Assembly: GCA_949775045.1 (NCBI GenBank)
Contig: OX459108.1
Coordinates: 13,477,711 to 13,541,710 of the forward strand
Length of the DNA stretch: 64,000 nucleotides
DNA from: Metridium senile
Taxonomy: Eukaryota; Cnidaria; Anthozoa; Actiniaria; Metridiidae
Direction of reading: 5' to 3'
The notes under the pieces: generated by a model
What the model saw: only the letters and a program-made list of their open reading frames with translations
Told to the model about the DNA's origin: nothing
Databases searched by the model: none
Part shown: piece after piece, positions 24,701 to 36,300 of the stretch
Layout of the letters: the number at the start of each line of letters is the position of its first letter
How positions within the stretch are numbered: position 1 is the first letter of the stretch
Made by a program: the position numbers and the translations under genes

Positions 24701-25950
24701 TATATATATCAAAGACACGCAAGAAGTACAGCCGAAGCAGTTTCGACGTATATGTTTGAAACTTTATGACAAAGGACGATTAGGCATATTTGCCTTGACT
24801 CAGTCATATATCTAGCCTGCGTAAACAGACCCTTATTAGCGCTCGAAACGCGTCTCCCGCCAACAAGGGTCTGCGCGCGGAGAGCAGAAATTCCATACTG
24901 ATGACGTTTGAAATTGACACCTCATTTGCAATCACGCAATACACGAGTTAACATGCAGCAGCAACGCCGATAAACATGAGAAACTAGGAATGCCGATGCC
25001 GTTCGTAAAGTTTCTTCTATATTCTCTATTAATTCACTTACTGAAAGCCAGTTAAATGCTTTATTTAGCGTTTCTAATGGAAAAGATGCATTCGTTAGCC
25101 AGCCAACTGGCACAGGCAAGTCAATTGTTATTCAGCTTGCTCCTCTCATCGAAATGTAGATGGCTTCGAACGTCTCGAGCGATTTGTGGAAGGAAGATGC
25201 GATTATTATCGATGTTTCTTCGCTGCTCACCATCATGAAAGACCAAGTGAATTATCTTCAGAGCGTAAATCGGAGACGAATAAAAGCAAAACTATGACAA
25301 CATTGACTTATCTCGACATTAGATTGCAATAATCCGCTTTAATGTCTCATTTTCGCCTTTAATGTGCTCTGTATGAAACCATTATTTTTAAATAAATATA
25401 ACTATAGAAGTGTTGTTTGAGTTTTGTCCGAATCAGAACTTTTGACCCGATCTGGGTCAAAGAACGTCATGATCAGTATGGAATTTCTGCTCTCGGCGCG
25501 CAGACCCTTGTTGGCGGGAGACGTTTCGAGCGCTATTAATAAGGGATTGTTTACGCAGGCTATCATATATCAAGCTTTTGGCTGTTCTTGTGTTTAATAC
25601 CGGTACCCATGCGTTACAATACTGATGTTCTCTCGTCACGCAACGCTTTTCGTCTGCATATGTGGCTTACCACAACAACATAAAAGGCTGGATTCATGAA
25701 AGGTTATATATGTATTTTTTATAATTTATACATATATACGTCAATACAGCAATTCATGTGTTGATGTATATCACAATAGTGATCTTAATACAAATACAAC
25801 CTGGGCAGTAGTTTAGGCTCTTAGAACGTCTAGAATAACTTACTTTCTCCTTGCTCCAAAAACGTTAGCACAATGGCGGGTTGTAATTTGAATTCCTCTT
25901 AAACTTCTAGCGAATTTATCAATTGGATGTCTTAATGCATACCAAGCCAT
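21793..25950 (-). CDS. TauD/TfdA-type 2OG-Fe(II) dioxygenase, copy D
   Basis: Exons: 25950-25844, 24577-24106, 23086-22883, 22203-21793; in phase, 397 residues. The leader is [18 protein letters not shown]. The metal motif is HND within [13 protein letters not shown], like copy A. The distal AMHGR is intact and GERQLL replaces GERRLL, so one of the two candidate 2OG-binding arginines is Gln; the other is kept. Exon 3 begins LFFYCNIP. Intron 1 contains the RecQ-carrying TIR element, intron 2 a 730-bp CCAA tract, intron 3 the TAGCAAGCG MITE and a CCTAAGAGCG minisatellite. The ORF is intact despite these insertions. Confidence 0.85.
22275..22552. mobile_element. TIR element with CCTAAGAGCG minisatellite core
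   Basis: The ends are imperfect inverted copies (GGCCTACTCCGGGCCCTTAG against the complement of CTTAGGCCCGGGGTTGGCC). The left interior has about eight tandem CCTAAGAGCG units (22300-22385), the right interior inverted and degenerate GCCCAAGATCG units. ATTATCA occurs on both sides, a possible 7-8 bp duplication. In intron 3 of copy D. Confidence 0.65.
22654..22787. mobile_element. TAGCAAGCGTTT MITE (intron 3, copy D)
   Basis: Inverse-orientation orthologue of the element at 3730-3863, at the same intron position; ends TAGCAAGCGTTT and AAACGCTTGCTA are intact. Confidence 0.8.
23140..23868. repeat. Perfect (CCAA)n microsatellite, about 730 bp
   Basis: Roughly 180 uninterrupted CCAA units in intron 2 of copy D, ending in CCATGCACC variants. 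All three minus-strand frames are open because the unit contains no stop in either phase; the resulting GWLV polymers are artefacts. Confidence 0.98.
23933..24090. repeat. (GAAT)n/(GGAT)n microsatellite in copy D intron 2
   Basis: GAAT and GGAT tracts directly downstream of the exon 2 donor of copy D, equivalent to the ATTC tract of copy A and the GAAT tract beside copy E. Confidence 0.95.
24813..25562. mobile_element. 750-bp TIR transposon carrying a RecQ-type helicase fragment
   Basis: Terminal inverted repeats of about 90 bp start TAGCCTGCGTAAACA and end TGTTTACGCAGGCTA. The 9-bp sequence TCATATATC lies directly outside both ends (24804-24812 and 25563-25571). Copy E, whose intron 1 is otherwise collinear (37149-37370), lacks it, so the empty site is visible. 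A 9-bp duplication with long terminal repeats is typical of Mutator-like elements; the superfamily is inferred. It contains no transposase-like frame, so it is non-autonomous with captured or relict helicase coding sequence. Inserted in intron 1 of copy D. Confidence 0.9.
24986..25297 (+). pseudogene. RecQ-type helicase, N-terminal fragment (motifs 0-Ia)
   Basis: Plus-strand frame inside the 750-bp element reads [27 protein letters not shown] (Walker A), then [11 protein letters not shown], a TAG at 25157-25159, and continues in the same frame with [20 protein letters not shown] (motif Ia region). It stops at TGA 25295-25297. The DEAH box and everything after it are absent. The order and spacing of motifs match RecQ helicases. 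Confidence 0.8.
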
Positions 25951-26065
25951 TTCTGATTAAACTGTAAAACAGTCCTTACTTTTACTTGAAAATTAGAAGC
26001 GAAAAAAGGAGACGAGTAAGCCTCCTACGGTTCGACAGACGGACTATTAAACTTCGATATTAACA

Positions 26066-26275
26066 CAGGTAGCCCAAGCAATGCATTTGTATGATTTTTA
26101 GCAATATGACAAAATATTTAAAATGCAATAAAAATAAACATGTCTAACTGTGTGTTGTGTTTTTCTTTGCATTTCTGTACAAACACAACACACAGGTAGA
26201 CATGTTCATTGTTATTGCATTTTAAGTATTTCGTCATATTGCAAAAAATCATACAAATGCATAGCTTGGGCTACC
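26066..26275. mobile_element. Foldback MITE, about 210 bp, AGGTAGCCCAAG ends
   Basis: Arms of about 95 bp (AGGTAGCCCAAGCAATGCAT against its near-perfect complement). GATATTAA occurs on both sides, an 8-bp duplication compatible with a hAT-type element. The matching place upstream of copies C and E has no insert, giving an approximate empty site. Confidence 0.8.
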
Positions 26276-26709
26276 TTTGATATTAAACAAGGTTTTGGCA
26301 GAGAGAGAATGGGGAGAGACGTGAGCGCAGCAAAGAGGCGCTAACTTTATATAAATGAAATAGAATCAACCCCTATTGTAACATTCTTTAATGCACATTA
26401 ATTCCATTGTTGTTCTATGGTTGTTATTTGATCACCACACTTTTTAACTAATACAATTTATTTTACGGGTTACTGAGAAACATCTCTACTGTAATAATAA
26501 GTTGTGTCGGTGTTTGATATAAACGATAGGTAATTAATATAATGAAATTTACCGTAAAACACCGTAAAAAAGGCCAACTTAACTTTATTGACGTTTCGAA
26601 CTGAAGCCCTTCGACGGAGTAAAAAAAAAAATATTACTAATTGCGATCTTGTTTTTATTTCATGGTTTTAGTGCTTTCGCTCTAGGCTATTTGCATTATA
26701 ACGTCATAA

Positions 26710-26841
26710 CTGCCAATACCAGAATGCTTTGCCAACTTTCCATTGAAATAATTACAAAATTTGTTCAGCTGTTCCCAAGAGGGTATGAAAATCTGAATTG
26801 TTGTCAGAAAGAAAATTCGTAAAGCATTCTGGTACTGGTAG
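26710..26841. mobile_element. Inverted-repeat element with CAGAATGCTTTGC ends
   Basis: GCCAATACCAGAATGCTTTGC and the inverted GTAAAGCATTCTGGTACTGG flank about 90 bp. A fragment with the same end word (GTACCAGAATGCTTTGC) lies at about 41935 in an intron of the protease-like gene. Confidence 0.65.
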
Positions 26842-27302
26842 TAAAATGACGTCATCGTTCAAATTGCGTACCGGAAAAGAGCCGAGTCAGCCCAAAAAAC
26901 TATAGCCCACCCAAGAACGTCGTTTTGGGCCATTTTTAGGCATTTTACATGGAATTTGAACCCATCAAATATCGTTTATAAAAATTCGCTATATTTTGTT
27001 AATATTTCATTAGCAATATTGTCATTATTATCTAGTAGTTTATCAATAGACCATATCCCAGTTCCGTGTTATCTAGCAACGCTGAACAATTTGACAAAAG
27101 GCGTATTTGCACAGGGGATAGCCTCAATCAGTCATAAAAGTAAATTCAAATGTGCTTTCTATTGTAAACCGAAAACCATTCGTGCTCTGCTGGCTTGAAA
27201 TTAATATATATTCAGACAACAAATCGAGAATTAGGCTATACAAATGCACTCTTTGTAAGTACAGCGGAGATAGATCATACGAAACTGGAGTATTAGTGGT
27301 TT

Positions 27303-30300
27303 CTAATCAGCGCTCATAAACACCAACAATCGACGTTCTCCTGTGTAACTCATTCTACCATGCATCGCTTTAAAATTATCAAACACGATCAGGTCAGTCT
27401 TTCTTAGTTGAATGCCTACAGTACACTGCCATTTGATTGCTCTGATATGCTCTAGGACATCCAGCTCAATGGGAGTCCCATCTCCATAAGCCGTGTGATT
27501 TGGGTAGTGTAAATCGGACTCGGCGTATTGAACGTTTTCTAGCAAAGGTGTTGACTTATGATAGGAACAATGATGTAGTTCGGCCTGGTTGAACCAAACT
27601 CTTTCTCCTGTGATTGGATGAGTAGTGGTAGCTGGTCTTGTCTGCCAGTAAAAGAGGGCACCATCATCCCTCCATTCGTAGACCGCATTCGTTTGTTGTA
27701 AACGCTCTTCGACTTGCTGATAGAATAATAACAATGACGTTATCATTGTATACTGATAGTATATAAATCAATACATCTAGTCTCTCTCACACACTTAACA
27801 CTACATTCTATATTTAAAGTGTAACAACCCCCCCTCCCCCCTCCCCCCACCGAGATTCCAATTTGTATCGAAAGTTAAAGCATTTTTAAGAACTTGTGCA
27901 AAAAAATTATGCGATTTGAACAAATTCCTGATTTTTTTTACAAACGTTTAAACATGCGAAAAAAGGGCTCCCTGTGATGGCACACCTGAGCGCAACAGCG
28001 TGAGCTGGCTCGATTATCTGTGACGACACCACAGTAACATGTTGCTTGCAAGATACTATAAACATAGCCAAGTATGTGGCGTAAAACTTAAAAATAGTGT
28101 CAAAAATAGTGCCCAACCGCTGCGTTATTTATGGTTGTAGCAACACAATTATTAGCAATGAACTTACTTTGTTTAGGAGGATTAGTTAATTTGGGGTACC
28201 ATTATCATAATAGTAATCACAATAGTAGTCATAATCATAATTAGTTCGTTAAATAGATTTTATCAAAACGATCTCCTTTATAATAATAGTACATATTTAT
28301 ATACAATAATTAACTGACCCGCCTCGACTAGCTATGCTATCTGCGGGTCATTATATTAAGTTACATGCATTTCTACTACTTACAAAATTACAAAAATTAC
28401 AAAAATTAATTATAAATCTGAATATTATACCTACTACTTGTTAATTTATAAATATCTATTTCTAAAAAATAATAATAATGATAATAGTTGTATTTTATGT
28501 AGAATTTGTATATGCTGGAAATAAATAAAAGTTGTTGTTGTTGTTGTTGTATATAATCTTAAAATGATAGCCTTTGTAGCAAGCGTTTCTTTTGTCATTG
28601 TGATTGGGGGAGGGGAAAAAGTTGTGTTTGGATAACAGCGAAACGAAAACAGTGAAAAGAAACGCTTCCTATACGCACAGTCCATGCGATTATCTAAAGC
28701 ACTTACACAAAGAGTTATTATAATGGAACTTATTTTAGATGTAAGCTATATTGTGTACATGTACCTTTCGGTCATTGGTGCGGAATGAACCCTGCCATGA
28801 CAGGTAGCCTTTGCCTTCTGTCGGTAGACAACTGTAATAACGAATTTGTTTATCTTCAAATTTGTCAACAATTTTTGGATTGAGCTTATTCAAGACCTCA
28901 GTATTTTGGGTAATTGGTGTCAAACCTCCGCAACCCTCACCAGCTGGTAAATCGCAGTAAAAAAAGAGCTGGAAATCAATCAATCAATTAGTCGGTCAGT
29001 TAGCCAGTCAATCAACCAATCAATCAGTCAATCAACCAACTAATCAACCAACCCACCCACCCACCCACCCACCCACCAACCAACAATCCAATCCACCAAA
29101 CCAACCAGCCAGCCAACCTTTCCCCCCTCACCAACCAACCAACCATTCCCCCTTCAACCAACCAGTCAACCAACCAACACAGGAACCCATCCACCAACAA
29201 ACCCACCCACCAACTAACCAAACTACTAACCAACCAACCAACCTACCAACTAACCTACCTACACAGGAAAAAAATCTGATTTTCCAATTTTGAAAAAATT
29301 GGGAAAATAATGGGATATTTCCCAATTTTGGGTCCAAGTTGGGATATCTTTGGCACAAAATTGGGAATTTTTTGGAGAAAAAACAACGAATCAAGCAATT
29401 TACAACAATTTCCCAATATTGGGAGTAAATTGGCAGTATTTCACAAAAGAATCCCAACATTGGGTCAAGCATCGTTTTTGATATCCCTATAAGATCCCAT
29501 AATTGGGAATTTCTGGGAGATATTTCACAAAGGAATCCCAAAATTGGGTCAAACATCGTTTTTGATATCCCTATAAGATCCCATAATTGGGAATTTCTGG
29601 GAAATATTTCACAAAAGAATCCCAACATTGGGTCAAACATCGTTTTTGATATCCCTATAAGATCCCATAATTGGGAATTTCTGGGAGATATTTCACAAAG
29701 GAATCCCAAAATTGGGTCAAACATCGTTTTTGATATCCCTATAAGATCCCATAATTGGGAATTTCTGGGAAATATTTCACAAAAGAATCCCAACATTGGG
29801 TCAAACATCGTTTTTGATATCCCTATAAGATCCCATTATTGGGAATTTCTGGGAAATATTTCACACAAGAATCCCAACATTGGGTCAAACATCGTTTTTG
29901 ATATCCCTATAAGATCCCATAATTGGGAATTTCTGGGAAATATTTCACACAAGAATCCCAACATTGGGTCAAACATCGTTTTTGATATCCCTATAAGATC
30001 CCATAATTGGGAATTTCTGGGAAATATTTCACACAAGAATCCCAACATTGGGTCAAACATCGTTTTTGATATCCCTATAAGATCCCATAATTGGGAATTT
30101 CTGGGAAATATTTTACACAAGAATCCCAAAATTGGGTCAAACATCGTTTTTGATATCCCTATAAGATCCCATAATTGGGAATTTCTGGGAAATATTTACA
30201 CAAGAATCCCAAAATTGGGTCAAACATCGTTTTTGATATCCCTATAAGATCCAATAATTGGGAATTTCTGGGAAATATTTTACACAAGAATCCCAAAATT

Positions 30301-33300
30301 GGGTCAAACATCGTTTTTGATATCCCTATAAGATCCCATAATCGGGAATTTCTGGAAAATATTTCTTTGGTTTTTTTTCTTTCTTTCTTTTCTTCAAAAA
30401 ATAGAAAATTTTGTAATCACAATTTTTTTTTTCAAATCCGTCATGAAAAGAATTTTATCGACAAAAGGATCTATTCGAAAAAAGTCTTGAAAACGAGGCT
30501 GTTTGGCGGGAAGATTTACCCAATCATCATTTCGCTTATATGTGGATAGAGTTCATAAGCCAATCAGAACTAACCATCTAAATAGGCATGCTTTGGAAAG
30601 AACTTACCCGACTTTCAATCTGCCGGCCATTTGCAAAGTTGTGGCGAGATAGATCTGAAGTTTGGATAAATACGGCGATTATAATTATGAACAACAACGA
30701 ACAAGTACCCGATCAGGATCTTGATAATGACCAACCCGAAAACACAAGCGTTAAACCACCAATTGAAAGAGTGAAGAAGCTATTTGGCGAAGCTATCGCG
30801 AAGAAATTTGAAGGTATGTTTGGTGCCGTCCTCCCAGCTATCACGTCTTTAATATTAATATGTGCAGTTCAAACGCGAAAGTTTATAATCAAACCTAACT
30901 TGATATGAGATTCAGTTTATTATTTAGCCTTTTACTATTAAGGATTGCAAAAATTTGGGGTGAATTGAGTTGAAAAACGTAACCTGGTTAGCCAATATAT
31001 AAGTTACTAAAACCACTACTTTTGGCGCCAAGAAAACTACCATAACGTACCATCCACGATTTGTTGAATTTGTTCTATTTTGGCTAGTTAATTGGTAAAA
31101 ATACTACCAGGGACTTGTTGATCAATGGATTTAACATTCTTATCATCGGAAATATAACTATTTGAACTAATTTTTACTAGAGGGATATAGGGCCTTAAAT
31201 TCTAGCTGATGAAAGTATACATATCTTGCAAAAATACAGTTAACTATTTCTTTATCATAATAATCATATCAAGAGAAAGCTATAAACATAACTCTTTTCC
31301 CATGAAGTCTTATTGTAAGATTTTTATGTGCATTTAATAGCATTTATAAAAATAAACAATTCAATAATGATAATCTTTATTGAAGATACCTAATTCACCT
31401 TGTGGTGTTTTACAGCAATAAAAATTGTACTTATTTAAAATTCATTAAATTAGGGGATCCAAAGAAAAAAGTCAAACTGCAAGAAACCTGCAACTTCTCA
31501 GCCTAAAGTTGTGGTAAGTAAAATTTTAATGATATGTAGTTTGCCCTAGGTTACTTATAGTCAGAGTCAGATTGATCTTGTGCTTGTGTGAATATATTGA
31601 CATTGATGCCATTACATTGAAAATTGGCAGAGTCAACCAAGCAGTTCAGAAGATGAATCCCCTGATGAATCAAATTCCTCTGATCATGATAGCTTGCTGT
31701 CTGCCAAAAAGGTATTAGTATTTATGAAAAAACTCTGTCTAAATTTGACAAGCTTTATTTAAAATTTGGTTGATTTGATTCTAGGTCAAAAAGAGTATTA
31801 AGTCAAGTCCACCCCTTCCTTCTATGGTAAGTAATATTAAAACATGTAAATAAAGACAGCACCTTTATTTGCTAAACAATATTATTATATGACACATACT
31901 ACACAGGTGGATCCAGCACAAATTTGCATCACCAAATAAAATGGTAGATATTTTCACCAATTTGCTTTGTGATGCAAATCAGTGAACTAGTGCTGGATCT
32001 GCCTATGTACCACTACGGATCTCACCGAACTGTGACAGGCCACGAAAAATTTGTGCCATCGCCACACCTACTTTCATATACTGACAAGCCTATTTTGTTG
32101 TACTGCCCGACAGTACATCAAAGGAGTACCGCCAATTAACGTGTCATTGTCTGATAAACATTCTAAAAGTGGGCATGTTAGCATATGAAAGTATGTATAG
32201 TATATCCTACACTACACTTTAATATTAACATACTATTGGCATTTGGATGTATTATATAATTGAATATAATAAGAATTAAGGTTAAAAGTGCACTCATAAT
32301 TGTTTATATATTTCAGGATGATTCTCAGGATTATGAAACCCAGGATTATGATACTCAGGATTATGATACTCAGGATTGTGATACTCAGGATACTACTGAT
32401 GACACGTTGGTTTTGTTTGATAGTCAGTCAAAAGAATCAACCCCTGCAAAACTAGAGAGGTCACTTTCAGCTGATAGCATCACAAAAATGTCAGCTTCTT
32501 TATTGATAAAAAGTGTAACAGGAAAGGTATTGGGGAGAGATGAGCTAGTTAAATTGTTAAGAGTAAAATTTCAGGTTCAAAACAAAGTATTGATCTCTCT
32601 AACTGCAAGTAAACTTATGCAAGTTTTGGCTAAAAAACTTATTTCTAGTAAGTATGTATTAGTCAATGATAGTGCAAACTATAAGAACTTGAAGAAAAGC
32701 GATCTACATGTTCAAAAAGAGATTGAAATTTAAAGACATTCTTTTAATTGACGAAAGAGTATATAAACCTATAGTACCTTAGTTTATGTTTGCATTAACT
32801 ATTAGTTTTCAAAAAACAGACTTTGACAGCATATATAATATTCTACAGTCATATCTTAAGAAAGTTCATTGTTTGAGTTAGATACAGTATGTTTTGTTCA
32901 TTATTTGCTTGTTTCATTGCCGCTTTAAAAGTAACATACATAGCTTAGTTTAGTACTGGTATATGTAAGTGCAAATTATTGAACACTTTCAGGTTTGTTG
33001 AATATTATGAAACTATTAAGGTTCAACTTTCTATTATTAGTAATTATGATTTGTCAAGTTATTGAGTACAGTACCTGAGCTAATGTTAAATAAAAGATGG
33101 TGTTTGTTAGCCCTACTGTGTGCTTCATCTTTGAGACATTAACCCAATTTGGTAAATGCTGGGATTTAGATGGATGGGATTTCACTGGGAATATTTTGTC
33201 CACATAAAAACCCAATTTGATGATGCATTGGGACAATAATATCCCAAATAATGGGATTTCACTGGGAACATTTTGTCCACATAAAAACCCAATTTGATGA

Positions 33301-36300
33301 TGCATTGGGACAATAATATCCCAAATAATGGGATTTCACTGGGAACATTCTGTCCACATAAAAACCCAATTTGATGATGCACTGGGACTATGATATCCCA
33401 AATAATGGGATTTCACTGGGAACATTTTGTCCACATAAAAACCCAATTTGATGATGCATTGGGACAATGATATCCCAAATAATGGGATTTCACTGGGAAT
33501 ATTTTGTCCACATAAAAACCCAATTTGAGGATGCATTGGGACAATGATATCCCAAATAATGTGATTTTACTGGGAACATTTTGTCCACATAAAAACCCAA
33601 TTTAAGGATGCATTGGGACAATGATATCCCAAATATGGGATTTCAGTTGGGAATATTTCGTCCACAAATTGGGTTTGGTAGCACTTTTCCAATAATGGGA
33701 AATGCCAAGGAAAACCCACAAATATCCCAATAATATCCCATTTTTTTCCCAAGTTGGAAATTTCAACATTTTTCCTGTGCTACCTACCAAACAACCAACC
33801 AACCGATGAATAAAAAAATTAATGATTCTAACAATTGTTGGTTGGATGAATGATTGGATGAATGAATGAATGAATAAATGAATGAATGAATGAATGAATG
33901 AATGAATGAATGAATGAATGAATGAATGAATGAATGAATGAATGAATGAATGAATGAATGAATGAATGAATGATATGGATGGATGGATGGATATACACAG
34001 TGCCAAAAAGGAGATTTAAGCAAATTTATCACTGGCGTAAAGGAGCTGAAAGTTGCTCTAGGAGCTTTACGCGATTTTTAAAGTCGCTTAAGGTTGAACT
34101 TTCAGTGAACGCGCGTAAAGCTGTCGTAAATCCAACTTACAGAAGTTATTTACACTGGCTTTAAACTGTAGCGTAAATCTTTCTTATTTTTGAACTATAA
34201 ACTAACTTTACACTAAGCTTAAAGTTAACTTAATGTTTAGATTTAAATCTCTACTTAAAGCTGACGTAAATCGAACTTACAGAAGTTATTTACACTGGCT
34301 TTATACAGTCGTGTAAATGTTTCTTATTTGTGAACTGTAAACTAACTTTACACTGAAAGCTTAAAGTAAACTTAATGTTTAGATTTAAATCTCTACTTAA
34401 AGCTGACGTAAATCGAACTAACAGAAGTTTTTTACACTGGATTTATACAGTCGCGTAAATGTTTCTTATTTGTGAACTGTAAACTAACTTTACTCTGAAA
34501 GCTTAAAGTTAACTTAATGTTTAGATTTATATTCTTACTTAAAGCTGACGTAAATCAAACTTACATAAGTTACTTTCACTGCCTTTATACTGTCGCGTAA
34601 ATGTTAGATGGGAATTTCATTAACCCATGAAACACATCTTATTAGCAGTTTTTAAGCTTTTAAAAACTCCACTGTATTAGGCTTTTGTCGTTATATATAT
34701 GATATGGCCATCATACTTTAACTAATTAATACACTTTGTTTCGCGTTAATTAAAACAAATCAACTCGATTTTTAAAACTGACGAAAAACGTTAATATGGC
34801 TTTATGTAATTAATTGATTCAACTAGTAGCCAAATGGATATGATTTACACAATAACATACGTGTACGTCGACCACTATGCCAAAAGCCGAATATTCGATG
34901 AATATCAAATAATACTTTACGTATGAGGTATTACTGAAGTATTCGTACCCGTATACTTGAAGAATTAATATTCTGGAGTATACAAATTTAGACATTTTAT
35001 TTGTGGACTAGAACAATCTGCCAATAGAATATCAGTATTTTATAGTGGAAAGTCCATTGACCAATCAAGCGCGAGTATCTCTAGCTGCGCCAAATTTGAA
35101 TAATCACAGTCACGGTCTAACGACATATTCCGCGTGGCTACGAGTAAGACAACAACAGAGTTTGGTCGCTTGATAAAGATGCTTTTTCCATTCTCAATAA
35201 GCACCGTTTAGTTCTTCTAAAGATCGTCAGTCGTAAACAGAAGTTGTATAGTATACGAAGAGTCAAATGGGTAGAGCTAAATCTATTATTTAAGTGCTAT
35301 ACTGGAAGGATATGAATACTCAAAGCTGACTACAAGGAGAAGAAGACACATGAGCGAAAGATTACAAGTCTTACAAATGCAAAGCTGAAACTGGACGTAA
35401 TTTAAATGATGGATGACTAGATAACATTCTAAACAAGAAGGTTGATTAATAGAAGGTGTATATTACTTCTTTCTAGTGTTTTAATGTCTATTTAGACTTG
35501 ATTACAGTTGAAAAGTTGTTCGGTAATTCATTGCCGTTGAATGCTAGAAAAATACCGCCAAAAAGTATCTTTGTTTTATCTCGGCTTTATGTCCAGTATA
35601 TTGTTTGTTTCACCAGGATTTACATCGTATTTATAAACTGTAACTGCTATAAGTCACGGGTTAGTCACTGCGAGGATATTTGAATGTTATAAACACCAAT
35701 TTAGAAACGATTTCCCTAGATGTATTTTGCTCTATAACATTGACGCCGGGCATTGACGATATATGGCAGTTTAACTTATTTTCTGGACGGCACAACATCT
35801 CGCTTGTTATATTAACTGTTTGCTATATTATTGCTTTATCTTTAAGAATGTATCACCAGTCTTCTAGGATCTAATTTTATTTTAGAATGAGGACACTCAA
35901 ACCGTGACTTTTTCATGTTGTTCCAAGGTTATACTGTTTGCTTTATACTGACTGAGTTTTCAACCAAACAAAGTGTTCACGGTTTGAGTGCTCTCACTGT
36001 AAGAGCGTACATGGTTTTATTTTACTTGTTCCCGGCAAATGTGACAATATTTTATACTGTAATGGAATGGAGAAGCATTTTTTTTAGTCTTGAAACATTT
36101 TTATGATTGTAAATAATATAATATTTAAATCAACAAATTATGCTATGGAGGTAATTTTAAATAAAAAAAGATTTAAAACTTACATGTTTGAGTGACTTAT
36201 TTTATACAAATATATATATACATGAACCATGAATATTTGTTTGCCAATTCATAAAAGTATTTTTTGAAATGAATAGCCTATATTGCAAAAACTATTTGAA

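Larger units (their letters stand above)
25951..27302. other. Intergenic between copies D and E
   Basis: Holds the shared upstream segment of copy D (split by the foldback at 26066-26275), a segment at 26380-26510 that recurs upstream of copy E (38506-38690), a degenerate element with GACGTTTCGAACTGAAGCCC (about 26560-26625), an inverted-repeat element at 26710-26841 and an inverted pair around 27090-27255. No gene is supported. Confidence 0.65.
29262..33779. mobile_element. 4.5-kb CACTA-like transposon with subterminal arrays
   Basis: Ends CACAGGAAAAA and TTTTTCCTGTG are an 11-bp perfect inverted repeat. CTA (extendable to CTACCTA because the target is a CCTA repeat) flanks both sides, compatible with the 3-bp duplication of the EnSpm/CACTA superfamily. 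Next to the left end is an 84-bp tandem array (to 30360), next to the right end a 77-bp tandem array (33140-33670); both are built from words around CCCAATTTTGGG and TGGGATTTC. The middle holds a spliced gene (30687-32733) and two small foldbacks (about 31903-32008 and 32075-32195). No transposase is recognised, so it is either non-autonomous or of an unfamiliar type. Confidence 0.75.

Noticed and set aside
29128..30144. 226- and 102-residue minus-strand frames with 28-residue repeats (FDPMLGF type)
   Set aside because: They follow the 84-bp satellite; period divisible by 3 and stop-free by composition. Both strands are partly open and the frames run into unrelated low-complexity sequence.
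29440..33670. CRISPR-like regularly spaced repeats
   Set aside because: Units are contiguous 84- and 77-bp satellites without unique spacers, in a eukaryotic transposon.
35498..36106. Three consecutive small frames inside the second CACAG element as a transposase gene
   Set aside because: Short, hydrophobic, without DDE-type motifs or clear splice links; not strong enough to call.
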